Shown here piece by piece: positions 1 through 14,200 of a stretch of DNA of 64,000 nucleotides. The stretch comes from Sabellastarte sp. h YS-2021 (lineage: Eukaryota; Annelida; Polychaeta; Sabellida; Sabellidae), in contig OZ024928.1 of NCBI GenBank assembly GCA_964017235.1, forward strand, positions 2,294,001 through 2,358,000, written 5' to 3'. Made by a program: the position numbers and the translations under genes. Under the pieces are notes generated by a model that searched no databases, had not been told where the DNA came from, and saw only the letters and a list, made by a program, of their open reading frames with translations. Every line of letters begins with the position of its first letter. Within the stretch, counting starts at the first letter, position 1.

Positions 1-128
1 TGCTATGCACTCCTATAATAATTTTATTTTTATTCATGATATTTTTTTCTGTGTATGTCATTCGGGAAGTTTTTCTATTATATTATAGTGAGTGCTCAAT
101 AATATCGTAAGAATAGTACACACAACAT

Positions 129-689
129 CAGGGGCCGATTTCACGAACGGACTTAAGTATGGTTTTGGGCTTAAGTTTAAGACTTTGGTCTTAAATTCTG
201 TCAAAAATGTGCTAAGTCAGTGGGCTTAGACTTAGTGGATTTCACAAAGGGGCTAAGTCCATGGATTTGCTAAGTCAGTGGACTTAGATTTAAGTCTGGG
301 AGGTAGTGGGCTTAAATTTTGTAAACAGGACTTAAATATGGCCGTAATAAACTTTTCTCCACTTCAAAATTTGAAAGGGCTGTAAATAAAGTATAATTAC
401 ACAGAACACCTGACTGAAGTACTGTTTGGAAAGTTTGTGTGTGGCAACAAGGTTTTTTTATTTCAAAACAGCACTTATCCTTAGATAAAATGCATCAAAT
501 GAAGGATATAAAAGGTCACATGACACAGAAAACCACTGTGGTTAAATGATGAGCTTGGACAAAGCAAAGTCACCTTTGTGAAATCCATTTTAAGTCCCAC
601 ACCTGGCTAAGACCAAAGTCTTAGATTTAAGTCCCTGACTTAGCCAATAAAGGGACTTAGTTTAAGTCCTGTAGTGAAATCGGCCCCTG
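129..689. mobile_element. MITE-like element with 16-bp terminal inverted repeats
   Basis: Both ends carry caggggccgatttcac as an inverted repeat. The interior near each end is packed with gacttag/ctaagtc words, typical of subterminal transposase-binding repeats. No coding capacity is seen. A diverged copy lies at about 62686-63255. Confidence 0.75.
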
Positions 690-2093
690 GAAAATTTATG
701 CAGGAATTAATTTTACTCGTATTTTCAGAAACTCACTGTACAGTTTTCACACTTTGCCATCAAAGGTGAGTGTATCTCTGTTCACTGCTTGATATTCATA
801 CTCAATTTTTTTAACAATAAATATACTTAGATATACAAAGACATGGGTATAATACATAGAAAGTCATCAATATTGTGTTGTATATACATGTAATAAAACA
901 TCAATATGCATAAAAAATAACTACAACAGTATCAAGAATTCCTCCTAGCGAGGATAACATTTTGACCTACACTGATCAATAATGTAAAAGAGATTTTTTA
1001 ACTTTCAAATTTATTTTTCTGTTTAAGTTTATGGCAATTTTAGGATGCAAAAGGCGTTTGGTGTTTTAGCTAATATTCTAGAATTAAAAATATTTAAAGT
1101 AAATAAAAAATTAACATAATAAACCCGGGAAAGGGCAGATTCAAGAAAGATCTCAGATAATACTGGGATGAATTTTGTCTCACATTCGTATGGTTTTGTT
1201 TTCATGAAATAGATTTGCAAATAAATTTTGCAAATGAGACCTAATCATTGACATTTTATATGACAGTCGAAATCTTGAGAGGATTTAATTTAACCAGTTT
1301 GACAAAGTTAGAAACTGAAATCACCCTTCTAGAACTTTTTTATTTAACATAAAACTAAAGACAAAACTTGATACATTGATCTAATAAGCAGTTATACTTA
1401 AATCATATACAAGCCTTCAATTTGGAAACAAAAACTCAGATTAGAGACATTAAACGTTTTCTTGTGAAAGGAGTGAGATCTTGAAACATATGTGTAACTT
1501 TATTATGCTTGTCAAATCAGATATATCATTATATTTTAATTTTTAGAACATGCCCCATCAGCCTCAAGCTATTCTTGTGTAAACAAACTATAAACAATCT
1601 CACTCGTGAGTTTTCAATATCAGGATTTATTTATGTGTTACAACAAAATCCATTACATCTATCTAAAACATAAAAAGTATCAAATATCATAAATCGATCA
1701 TAAATTTATATATCACATGAAATATTCATCCACAAAATTTGGGTAAAACTTGTAATAAACTTAATATTTCTACATGCTGCAGATTATTTCTAATTTAGTT
1801 TAAACAATGGAAAATATGAAAAATGTTCCTTATCTTTGGTGAAATAATGCAGGACACTTTTTGCAAAATATTTGACACAGCAATGTACCTGTCTTAGGCT
1901 TTAGACTAATCCTGAGACTAAACTTGGTAAATATGATCCTGTCTAGATATTCCAATACTTAGATTTCATCCATCTTGCAGTGAATAACAAAAATATGTTA
2001 TGACTTTCTAATGCAAATAACATGAGGTCTTTATAGACTGTCATGAATTCTTTCCCATACCCATCACATACTTCCATCATATTGTCAGAGTTT
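690..2093. other. 3' flank / 3' UTR of the large gene
   Basis: AT-rich sequence without recognisable coding or repeat content. It should contain the 3' UTR and transcript end of the minus-strand gene. The short open frame at 2043-2282 on the plus strand is antisense to exon 21. Confidence 0.5.
1626..1631 (-). terminator. Candidate polyadenylation signal
   Basis: AATAAA on the minus strand, about 460 bases past the stop codon. Several other AATAAA-like hexamers occur in this AT-rich flank, so the actual 3' end is uncertain. Confidence 0.25.
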
Positions 2094-2233
2094 TCACCAT
2101 CCCACATGATTCACTGTTTCCACTGGTGTTGGAGAGCATTTGGGAGGCATTACCGTACTTACTGGGGCCATTCCATTAGGGTCCGGTTCATCTTCTACCT
2201 TTCTCTTAGGTTTTCTACCCAGCAGGAAAAACA
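2094..2233 (-). CDS. Exon 21: end of the TM helix, cytoplasmic tail, stop codon
   Basis: The split codon G|TG gives V, followed by [11 protein letters not shown], an acidic patch [11 protein letters not shown], then S-T-V-M-P-P-K, T-P-V-E and C-terminal V-G-W before TGA. Acceptor ATTGTTCCAG. The same exon, with matching phase and motif order, ends the neighbouring gene at 62339-62481, which independently confirms that this is a real exon. Confidence 0.87.
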
Positions 2234-5200
2234 CTGGAACAATATGAAACAAAACCATGCAAAAAAGTACACTTTTAAATAAGTGTGGTGTTTTGTTTTA
2301 AACCTTTGGTGGATTCAGCTCAATGGTGATCAGTGAGAAGTAACTACTGTGGTTGAACAAGTCAGTAATTATGTAAAATCTAGTCACAACTGACACAGAG
2401 ACTACAATAGTATTTTTTTAAATATGTCACTAACACATTTCTTCCATATTCCCAAAGTAGCAGTGAGCTTATTTATAACTTGAGAGTTGGCTACTACTGC
2501 TCCAGTTTTGGCAATATGGCCATTGTGAGCAGATAACCTTATGCCTGGCCCCCGAATGTTAGAATTTACAAACCTTAGTCATTTAACCAATCCTGATAAT
2601 TCTTTTCCATTCATCAGCGGAATCATGCAAGTACTATATTTACCTGATTAGTCATAAAATTACAAAAGTAAAGGTGTTTGTTCCATTATTGTGCTCTCAA
2701 TTGGAAAAAAAGTAAAAACATTTTTCAATCCATGGGTATATATTAACATACATTCCCATTATTTTCCTGATAGCTTACCAATTGACATTATGATTGGTTC
2801 AAGAAGTCTTCCAATAGGCCACTGAAAAGTTTGTGACAGTTTCCGATCCATCCGATTGATTAACAAAACTCAAGGATCAGATTAAGATGGAAAAATTGCT
2901 TTGCAAATGTGATGGTTTAAGGTCACTGTAGAATCAAAAAGATGATTTTACAAATAGTAATAAAACTTAAGATGGGTTTGTCATGGATTCCCAATTGCAG
3001 GATCTGATAAAGATGGAGAGCACTTTACGATAAATTAAAAGAGTATAATATTATCAGAACTGTACCCGATAGACTCCCAAATACATTCAATCTGGAAGTA
3101 CCAGAACTTATACACATGATTATCCTGGTTGTAGCTTGTGGTTGCTTTCAAATCAGTCTAAATGAAAAGATCGATTTTTCGAATGGCAAAAAATGAGGGA
3201 TCGTGTTCCAGATGCAGACATGATTATCATACTGACACAGCCAGATAGCTGTAAGTCATAATCAAATTATAACCAAAAGGATTATGCTATGATTATGCCC
3301 TGGACCTGAAATGATAGATCATACAAACAATAATATTCTTCTCGGGACAAGATAAAGGGGGGATGGCAGGGATGTAAACTCATAAGCCGGGACACAGAAT
3401 ATAATATCAGTCACTTATCAACATTGCATTGGTAGCTCATCACTAAATTATCAGAAAGCTGAATAACATTGACCAAACGGTATGCACTGCTTTCCTCCAC
3501 CCCAAGTGGGGAGGGCACAGTAATGGGTTGGGTAACACACATACCTCCCCATACCTCACATGATCTTGGAATGTTTCCCGGCTCATCCTGAGCTGGGAAT
3601 GTTGGTTTTAGCTTGAATGTGTAGTTATTCCATGAACCAATGAGTTTATCCTTCTTCCAGTCAACTCTGTGACTGAACAGAAAGTCTCATTAATTGTACC
3701 CTTATGACTGGGCAGAAGTTATGCTTAGTAACATAACAAGGGACATTTATGTGGTGCTTTTCTTTGAAAAATAACAAGACAACAGCATTGTACAAATATA
3801 AACTTGAATAAGGCGTCCTATTAAGGGGCAGAAATTATATCAATTTCCCAGTATAATGCGAGACCACAAGGTCAATGGTGAATAGGTCAATTATGGTTCA
3901 GGTCAGTTAAGGTCAAATTAAAGGTCAGATTCCATTGTTTGAAGAATTTATTTACATGTTAGTTTGTACAAGATAAAAGTTTTAATAGTTTTCAAGCATT
4001 CGAAAGATTTAAAAAGCACCAAGGCCAACTAAAGTTTGTTTTGGAATTATAGCCGCAAAAGTGGTGGGTATAATTGAAGGGGCTAAAGAGGCGTCCAGAG
4101 GAGTCCATGGGCCATAATGTGCTGCAGCAGGATATTATGTTTGGTTTTGAAATGTCACCTATTTTTTCTGACATATAGAGGGGTTGATTGCCGAGTTTCT
4201 GTTAATCAAAAGCCAAATTTCTTCTACCACAAGTTTCTGACCGATATTTTGGTTGGCAGACCACCTTTTATCCTGACAATGCAGTGTTTGACATGCATTA
4301 TTTTCTGATAGCTCAGATTCCACATAGGTTAGCTAGAGTGAATTGTTTGCTTGTATTAGCAGAAATAATAAAGTAGGACTTTGGATATTTGATATTTGAT
4401 TTTTGATCTGAAAAAATGACATCACTCACATATCAGGTGAATAATCTCTGAATTACTTGAACTATTTCCTTCATGTAAATTTCATGTTAATTTGAATTGT
4501 TTTTCATGTCATTGTATTCAGTTCATTTAGATGTCGTCCCATATATATTGTTGTCACTTCCCTGGGAGTTCCATTACTGAGCTGAGTTTGTTTGAGCTAT
4601 ATATGATGACAACCCGTTATATTTTGTGTGGATGGCTTCAGACCTTTGACACTATGTGGTGGCATACGATGCCACCAAAGTCATCCCTGAGACTAAAATA
4701 AGTGCTTAACCTGTTACTTGTACATGGTATAATGCCTTAACTTTATAGCTAGGATCATCTGTGTAATATCTTGCTAATAGTTGAGATTTAAGCAGTTATT
4801 TTGAGATAATTAATATTAATGCTTCAAATGTTGTCTTGAAAAAATAAATATTAAACACCCAAGGGGACTTATTCTCTTGTCTCATCTCGACTGCTTGACC
4901 TACGGCCTTTATATGACCCTTGTGACGTCAAGATGTGAAACTGATGTAATGTATTGTCATATCAGCCAAGTTGCCTTTGGGTTTGGGCCAACTCTGCTTC
5001 AGGCTTGGATTTGGATTAATTGTTGTTTTATGTCACGTTCAACAGCCAATGTCATATTGCAATGGGTAGTTTACAGGTGGAGGAAACCAGTGCATACTGC
5101 ACTGTTAACCAACAGGCATCGGCAAGTATCTACCAACTTTCCAACATGAAGCACCCGGCCCAAAATTTGAACCAGCGGCCTCAGAGGTTGGAGGCCAGAA

Positions 5201-8200
5201 CTCTAACCGCTACACCACCGAGCCCCCTTCAGGCTTGGAAGTCGGTACATAGATGGTTTGAAAATAAACAAAGGTCAACAAAACATAATATCCTTGATAA
5301 AGGTAATGAGGGCAGAAAAACATAACTTCTTACCAAGGCAGCCAGTCCCTACTAATGTTGCAGCCACAGCAGCACCAACAATGTACCAAATCATGTCTGT
5401 GTTTGAAGTGTCACCTTCAGTATTTTCGTCATCATTTACTTGTGCAAGAAAATCTGAAATATACATTTACAAGATGAAAATATCACTACAGGATATCCAC
5501 TATTCTTCAAGTAGTGTACTGATTTCCTGTAAATGTACTATAGTTTGACATTTTCTCTGATACACTGCTATTTAAAAAGCCTCCTAAAGAAACACTGAGG
5601 ATTATTTCATTTCCATTCATTTGCTCACTTAAAACGGCTTCACAATCCTTATTAATATTCTAAACTTTTCTCCTGAAACATTTCTCAGGAATATTGTGGT
5701 TTATAAGTGTGGCACCTAATGCCTTTTCTTTGGTGACAGTGGTCATAATTTTGAAATCTTATACAAAAATCGTACTTGACACATTTAGGGGTTTTGGTTC
5801 CGGCTATATCAATATTGCAATGGCAAATCCCCCATCTCATTTATATTGTTTTTAGGGTGTCCAAATCCGATTTGAGACATCCAGTTTGTGAGAGTGATTT
5901 ATTGTTTTTACTTTGGGAGGGGAAAATTAGATGACAAGAAAATTGCAATGTATATTATTAGAAATTTGATGGCTGTGGACTAGAAATAGAATGACAAAAA
6001 ATCACACACTGGATGTCAGGTGTCGTTAGCCGCATACATGTGTACATAGACTTTGATGGACTTACAAATATATGTGTCTGCAATGCTGATATTTGACAGA
6101 CCTTGTAAAAAAGTCATATTAAAAGGTTCAAATTGATGCATACCTAGACCTAAATCTGTTTTATTAACATCAAATTTTTCCTTCTATTTCCTTATCAAAT
6201 GAACAATTTTTTCATTCTTTTTTTTCCTAGTTAAAAATACTTATTTGAAATCAAGGGAATAAATCAATTGAAAGAATATCATAATATCATATTTACATTT
6301 TAATAAAGTTAAAATCATTAGCTGAAAATGGTTAATGGTGAAACCGTTATTCTCATCAGACAAGAAGTAAGTAATTTGAGGTCATTTAAGATAATTTTGG
6401 TAAATTTCTAACTGACAATGGTTGGACTAGATCTAATGACAATACTACCAGCATCACAGTTGGTCCCCGTGTATTCAGCTGTACATGCACAGGTGTAGCT
6501 TTCAGCATTGTCTGTACACTGGCCGCCATTTTGACAAGGGGAGTCAGCACAGGTCACCACAGTCTGGTTACCAGCTTAAATACAAACAGGAGGAAAAGGC
6601 TCAAATGTATAGTAGTGACTTACTCAACAAAAAATTGAATACTTAAATTTTAATACGATGAAAAAAAAATGTCAAACAAGAATATTTTCAAAACAATAAA
6701 TCACTTAAAAGAAGTCCGTTTGCTATTTTCATATTTTAAATAAGTGATGGTCTTTTTTATATTACATTCTAAACTTTTTTACGCCTAATCCTGACTGTAT
6801 AACCTTTTGTAATAGGACTAGAGTAGCAGGAGTGATGTGTTTGCGTCTGTTTGTTTTTCTGCCTGTGCTTGCAATTACTCCAAAACCGATGTACAGACCT
6901 AGAGGAATTTTTTCATGTACAGGGGAACAGTGATTCGTGGAGGACAGCAATTTGCCATAATTGGGTATTTTTCCTAAAACCTATTAAATACTAAACCTAC
7001 AACCAAATATGACACAATTTAATAGTGAAAGACATAAAGACAACCCACCACTACTGTGTAATTACATACTTTAGACAGAAATAACTCAGAAATGATTATT
7101 TATCCAGTGCTATGCTTTTTCTCATCTTTTCTTTGAACACAACTATTCTTGTTAGATGTATGAAAGAACCATTATTAATTTTTTTATTGTAACCCATCAA
7201 TGTATTATTTTTTAAGGTTTGATATTGTAGAATCATGCATTTGTAAATGTATTCTTAAGATCACCAAGGAGAAAATTTTCAGTCTGACACAGCTGCACCC
7301 TCAGCTGTGTCAGACTGAAAATTTTCTCCTTGGTGATCTTAATTTTCATCTGGATCAACACGATACCTGGTCACTAAAATTTTATGATATTCTGGAGCCA
7401 TTTCGTTTGACACAATTTTTTTCTTTTTTTTATAATTTTTTTTATTCCAATAGACATACAGGTAAGTATTTTCCAGAAAATGTGTGAAATTTTTCCACAA
7501 CAAAAGCTAACAAGAGGTAAAATAAAGTCTCATGTCTCATCACCTAACAAATAAAGAATAAATTATTTGAAATAGTGATTCTACAATATCAAACATAAAA
7601 TAAATGATGCTATAACTGTAACAACATTTTCTAGTCACATTACATAGCATTTAAAGAATACATTTACAAATGCATGATTCTACAATATCAAACCTTAAAA
7701 ATCATACATTGATGGGTTACAATAAAAAAAATTAATAATGGTTCTTTCATACATCTAACAAGAATAGTTGTGTTCAAAGAAAAGATAAGATTGTCTTTGG
7801 ATATCTATGGGAAGTATCTTTGGATTATATACATTCTCATATGGTATGGTGTTAATTATGTCCTGTTATATGTTGTTAAAAATGCCTTACCATGTTTGCC
7901 ACCTTTTAGCATATATTTCCATTTTTGAAGTAATTTTGAACAGTATTTTTTGCTCCTCGTATCTATCTTTTATTATCTTCTGAAGCCAAAATATATCAAG
8001 TTTTTTTCCTTTTTTGAGCACATCTGAAAATGTAATATCTGGTTATTATAAGAATAAAGTTTATTGGCCAAAAATGTTCATCTTGTTTTTCATAGCATAA
8101 AACTTTTGTAATATTTGTCCATTCTGCATTGTAGGAAATTTTTGAAAGGAGACAAGTTTTGATATTATTTCACAGAATTATAACATTATTACAATGGAGA

Positions 8201-11200
8201 AATAGATGCTCTATGGATTCTGAATCTTGATTACAGAGTCTGCATAAGTTGGAACTTGTCAGTTTCAGTTTATACAGATATTCATTTGTGCCTAAAATTC
8301 TGTACATTATTCGATACTGAAATCAAATGTAATTATTATCAGGAATAGATCTGAAACATACCCTATAAATAGTTTCCCAATGATTGTTACATATCATACT
8401 TAGATTCCATTTGACCTCATGCCATTGTTCAGACCTTTTTATACCTGTTAACTTAATGTAAAATTTCTTACTTCCCTGTTGTGGGTTAAACAGAATTTCT
8501 GCATGGGATGGGATAAATGGTCTTATTATTTCAAAGTTGTCTCCTTTTTTATGGATTTCTAGAAATTTATTCACCAATTTCTTAATTGTATAGTTAAGTA
8601 TGTTTATCCTAATATGATATTTAATTTTCAGTGACTTTATATCCATTACATTCCCTGCCGAATCTACTATATCAGCAACTGTACTAATTGCATTGGCAAA
8701 CCAATCTGGAAAGAACCATTTATTTACACTTATTTGATTATTAAACCATAAAGAGCTGTGCAGAATGTCTTGGTTGCAAGAAACCATGTTGCTTATGCAC
8801 ATAAGTATCCAATTCTGGAATACATCCTTCCAAAAGGGCTTAACCTTATCTAGGATATTTTTGCACCAATCTCCTCCAAGTATGATAAATTTATTTATAT
8901 TTTTTATTGACTCTGTAAGAAGTTAATACCATGCACAACCATTTTGTGAGACAATACCTTTTAGCCAACCCAGTTTCAGAGACTTTTCAAATTTGACTAT
9001 ATCAATCATTTTCAGACCCCCATAGCAGTAGTCCCTGTAAACGGTTTGCCTATTTATTTTTTCAGGCTTCCCTTCCCACAAGTAAATAAACAATAACTTA
9101 TTCATTTCTTTAAGGACAATTTCTTGGGTTGGTAAAGATACAAAAAGATGGTTGAATTTTGGCAAAATTAATGTTTTAATAACAGCAATTCTTCCAATAG
9201 GGGTTAGACTTCTTTGTTTCCAGCATTTTATTAATTTTTGTGCACTTAGTAATGCACTATCAAAATTTAATTTGGGCATCTTGTGGAGCTCTGTACAGAA
9301 TTTTATTCCTAGAAGAGTAATTTCTGTTTCTCCCCAATTTAGGTTCAATGATACATTTAATTTCTCTTTCGAATGCTTCTTGCACCCAATCCATATTATT
9401 TTAGTTTTTTCGGAATTAATTTTAAGTCCAGAGATTGATCTAAAGACTTCAAGCAGATTAAGTGCTGCCTGCACAGAGCCAACAGTACCATTTAGCATAA
9501 GAGTAGTGTCATCTGCAAACTGTGTTATTTTGAAGGAGTGTTTGTTAGTTTTGATTCCAAATACATCAGGTGTATTTTCAAACAAGAGACTTAAAATTTC
9601 TGCTAATAAAATGAAAAGATAGGGTGAAATGGGATCTTCTTGCCTGCATCCTCTCTTTATTGGGATTGGGTAAGATAAGTTACCACATTGTAAGACAAAA
9701 GCCTGTATATCAGTATTAAATAGCTTAATCCCTGAGATTAGATTTTCAGTAAAGCCGAAAAATTTCATAACTTTGTAGAGGAAATTCCAAGAAAGTGAAT
9801 CAAAAGCCTTTGCAAAATCAATTTGTACTAAAAGACCAGGTAATTTGTTTGTTTCAGTGTAGTGCATTATGTCATAGATTAACCTTGTGCTTTCACCAAT
9901 ATATCTTCCCTTCAGAAAACCTGTTTGATTTCTTGAAATACTTTTTTTCCAAATGAGGCTTCATTCTTTCAGCAATAACAGCTTTGACACAACTTGTCAA
10001 TACACCTACACATATTTATGGTCACATTTTAGATTCTCTTCTCGTGTTGATCTATGTGTGAGGGATTCCTTCTCATGGGCCATTAATCCCAAAGTTACTG
10101 TGGGTCTATCAGACCACCAGGGAATCATGTTTAGCCTCATTTTCCTTGCTAGAGAGTCCTATAAGTTTCAACATGTCTCCATCCACAAAGTTCTCAAGAT
10201 AAATGTATTCGATTTTAAAGCAGATATCCTGAATCTGACCTCATTAGATGCCGTGCAAAACTCCTAGTCTTCATAGTCATCAATATTTTAGTACCTTGAC
10301 AGGCCTCCTTGACAAGGAAACCCCAATCAAGAGAAAAAGCATACTAAGACATGCCAAGACTGGGTTCATGAACTGTGGCATCCTCAAGGCAAAATGATTA
10401 AAGAAGAAATAGGAGTGGGCATGGAACCGTGAAAACTCTGCTGAAACTCATAGCCGATACCAGGCTGCAATCAGTCACTATAATTTCCTCCTTGAGAAGT
10501 CCAAATGCAATCATAATTCCAACATTGTTGCTGAAAATCCAGGAAAACCTAAGGCTTTGTGGAATTGTTCCAAAAGGGTTTACACAGGCCCTCTATTGCT
10601 GTTCTACCAGACTGTACAAATAACACCGATCTTGCCAACACTTTTTGTATGTTCTTCTATTACAACATCCTCCAGAAAGGTCCGCACTGTAGTCATCAAC
10701 ACCATCTTTAGTCACAAGACCCAATTCCACTAAAAATGCTCTGTCCTCTTTCACACCTAACTCCGAGGAAAACCTATTCAAAATTCTAAATTCCTCACCG
10801 TCTAAATCTTGCAACCTTGACCCAATTCCTACTTTACTGGTCAAGGAGTGTGCAGATATTCTCATTACCCTCATCACTAATATTGTAAATTACTTAATCA
10901 CAGAAGGTAGGTTCCCCCACTGATTTACGATGGCATATGTTACCTCGATTCAAAAGAAGCCGAGGTTAGAAATATCCTCAAAAATTATAGGCCAGAGTTT
11001 TATGTGAAAGTGATTGAGAAAGTTGTGGTAAAGCAGCTAAATGAATTATTTCGTGGGATGGGATCTTAAATGTCAACCAGCCTGCTTACAACAGTTCCCA
11101 TTCCACTGAAATGGCTTTGTTGAAGATTCAAAACAATATCTCCTTCAGTGGACTCAGGAAAGGCAGTGGCCCTAACATTAATAGACTTCTCCGTGGCATT

Positions 11201-14200
11201 TGATACTATTTGATCACTCTCTTTTATATTTTTATTTTTCTATATTGATGTGGATCAAGTCTTACCTTTTGAACTCCCTCAGTCAGGTCATTTCCAAATT
11301 GAATGTAACTCACCACCTTAACTTTGATTCTAGCATGGAAGAACTGATTGAGTGTCTTGAGTTAGTACAGGAGAGGATGGATGGTGTTCAGCTGAAACTC
11401 AACCCCCAAAAACTGAATTTATCATCATAGGCCACAAATCTATTGGAAAGTGGCTTACACTTAATTTCCCTGCCCCACTACTCCAAAATGATATCTCTCC
11501 TTTGACAATCATATAACCAATGTTTGCCGGGCATGTTACTATCATCTTTGTGATTTGCGACAAATTTGTAAATTCCTTAGTGTTGACACTGCAATACTTG
11601 TGGCAAATGCTATGGTCCAGTGCCGCCTGGACTGCTGTAACTCTTTACTTTATGGGGTAAGCAAGACTAATATAGCTATACTACAGACAGTTCAGAATGC
11701 TCTGTGCCGCATCATCTTCATAATTGACAAAATGAGTCATGTTGCACCCTTTTTAAAAAAAAACTACATTGGCTTCCAATTCAACATTATATCCTCTTTA
11801 AGTATAACCTTCTGGTTTTCAAGGCGATCAATTTTTCCCAACCCCCATATCTATCAGCTTTAACTAGATCGAGCAGTCTCACTCATGGCAAAAATCTATA
11901 TGTCTTCTCAACCCGCCCTAAGAAGCACATAGGTAGGCATGGCTTTGTAGTAGCCATACCAGCTGAATGGAAGAGGCCGCCACAAACTGTCAGATCTCAG
12001 CAAATAATTCATGCTTTTAGAAACCAGCTTAAGACTCACATTTTTAGGCTGGCATACCCCTTTAGCTATACCCTGTTGGGTGCTTTTTTGGCTATTGATC
12101 CATGTCTGTCCCTGGACTATCCCTTCTTGGATTAAAGCGCATTACAGGATTTATATCAATTTTGCGCTCTGTAAATCCTATTATTATTATTATTATCTCT
12201 ACTACATTATTTTTCGGGGTACCAGTCTGTTTTGTATTTACTTAGAACAACCTCTTCAATTTAACAGAAAGTAACATGACATCATTTGTTGTTTGTTTAC
12301 ATTTAGCAAATCTCCAATAATTTTGAGCAAATTGCTGTCCCCATGAAAGTATAGAGCCTGAACGAAGGAAGAAGTGATTAAATTTTGATAAAGATAGTGA
12401 TCATTCTCTGGATAAAAAAATCTTGACTTGTCATCCTGGTGCCGTCTATCTCTTAATACAGCAAAGACAAAATACATGTTTCTTCAAATGGATTCAAATG
12501 GATCAACCTTATAGAGGGCATTGTGAGAAACGATATTACAGTTTCTGCATGGAATGGCTCCTCGAATTGACACACAGTCAATTAAAAAGAAAGTTTATTT
12601 AAGGCTTATTTAATGCTATTTTTGCTTATAGATTAAAATGTAGGTATATGCCAAACTATACAAGTTAATGGGCATATTTAGATTGATTGTCGCCTGAATA
12701 GCCATCAGCACAAATACAGTCTAAACTCTCAAATGACTGACATTCCCCTAAATAGGAGGCTCAGGGATGACCATTTTTCAATATCCCTGATGTTCTTTAG
12801 CCTTCCCCTGAGGAAATAATCCAATCACAAGGGACAGCGATTTTAAGTTGTCAGTCTAGCCACTCTGTATCTGCCTGTAGAATGACCACCTATCAATGTC
12901 ACTGAGCTTCTTTAGCCTGCCACTGGGGACAGGACCCAATAACAAAGGACTGTCATTTTAATTGGCCGTCTGTGGCACTATATATTAGTCTGCATCTGGG
13001 ATTGAATCCAGTTCTGACGTGTTCAAATGTGGATGTATTACCAATAGTATTTTTAAAATACAATTGACACAAAATAAAATATATAATTAATTTCAAACAA
13101 AATATTATTATTATCACTTAAAAAGCAACTTAAAGTAATAAAGTTATTATAAGGTTTCTTGCTTTTGTATGAAGCCTTTTCAATCTGTGTTTATATCATA
13201 GCATTTTTTATTACAAATAAATCCATACTGATTGATATGAAACTATGACAATTAGATTTAAATAGTCATTGTCACAAATGCTTTTACTTGTAATATATTG
13301 AAGTAGTTTATTTTTTATTATATTCTATGCTACATCTGCTAAGTCGAGTGGTAGATTTACACTGAACATACTTGTCTGGCAATTGTCGCCTGAATATCCA
13401 TCAGGACAAGAACATGTATAGGAGTTTCCACTCACAGCACATGTACCATCATTCTGACATGGGTTGTTGTCACACGCAGTTGCACCAGGACTTTCTGAAA
13501 TTGAACATATATATGATATCAGGTTTATGCACAGCATAGTGATTTATTACCATACCTCTAAGTCATACCTCTTTGGAAACGCATATCCACCCTAAATTTC
13601 CAATCTCCTCCTCCTTCCTCCGTGGTGCTGACCCCTGCAATGTCTCTGGTATATGAATATTGAACAATGTTTTTGTGTGATGCGCCTTAGAATCTGTCTT
13701 TTGACAGAGATTAAGCGCTATAAAAGTGCTATTAGAATTAGAATTACCACTGGACTAGAATCACTATTACCTATCCAGAGTGCACGAACACAATCTAATT
13801 AAATTTTCTGAATGGTTGACAAATAGCCAAGCCTATGGTTGTTTTGCCTGCCACTGGATACAGGACCAATTGCCAGAGGACTGCAAGTTTTAGCTGGTTT
13901 TTCCAACTACTATGTTTCTGTCTTTAATTGGAATAGAGCCCAAGTCTTTCATGATTTAATTTGAGTGTGTCAACCACTAGGCCACAGTGGCAGACTTTTT
14001 TCCAGAATTTTTTGGAATGTTATGAGCTTCTCATTGCAGTGGTTTGAAATTTAAACCCATGATTAATCATAGTACACATGTGGTTTCTATCTGATGCCCT
14101 CTGTTTCATACCTCTGTTTACACCCTAACAGTTGTAAAAATGTTGCTTGGTGGAGACAATTCAAGAAAGTATTTCCGAAGACAGCAGTTGTATAATTTGT

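Noticed and set aside
2043-2282. 79-codon plus-strand open frame
   Set aside because: Antisense to exon 21, which has a splice site, a paralogue and a sensible protein; the plus frame has none.
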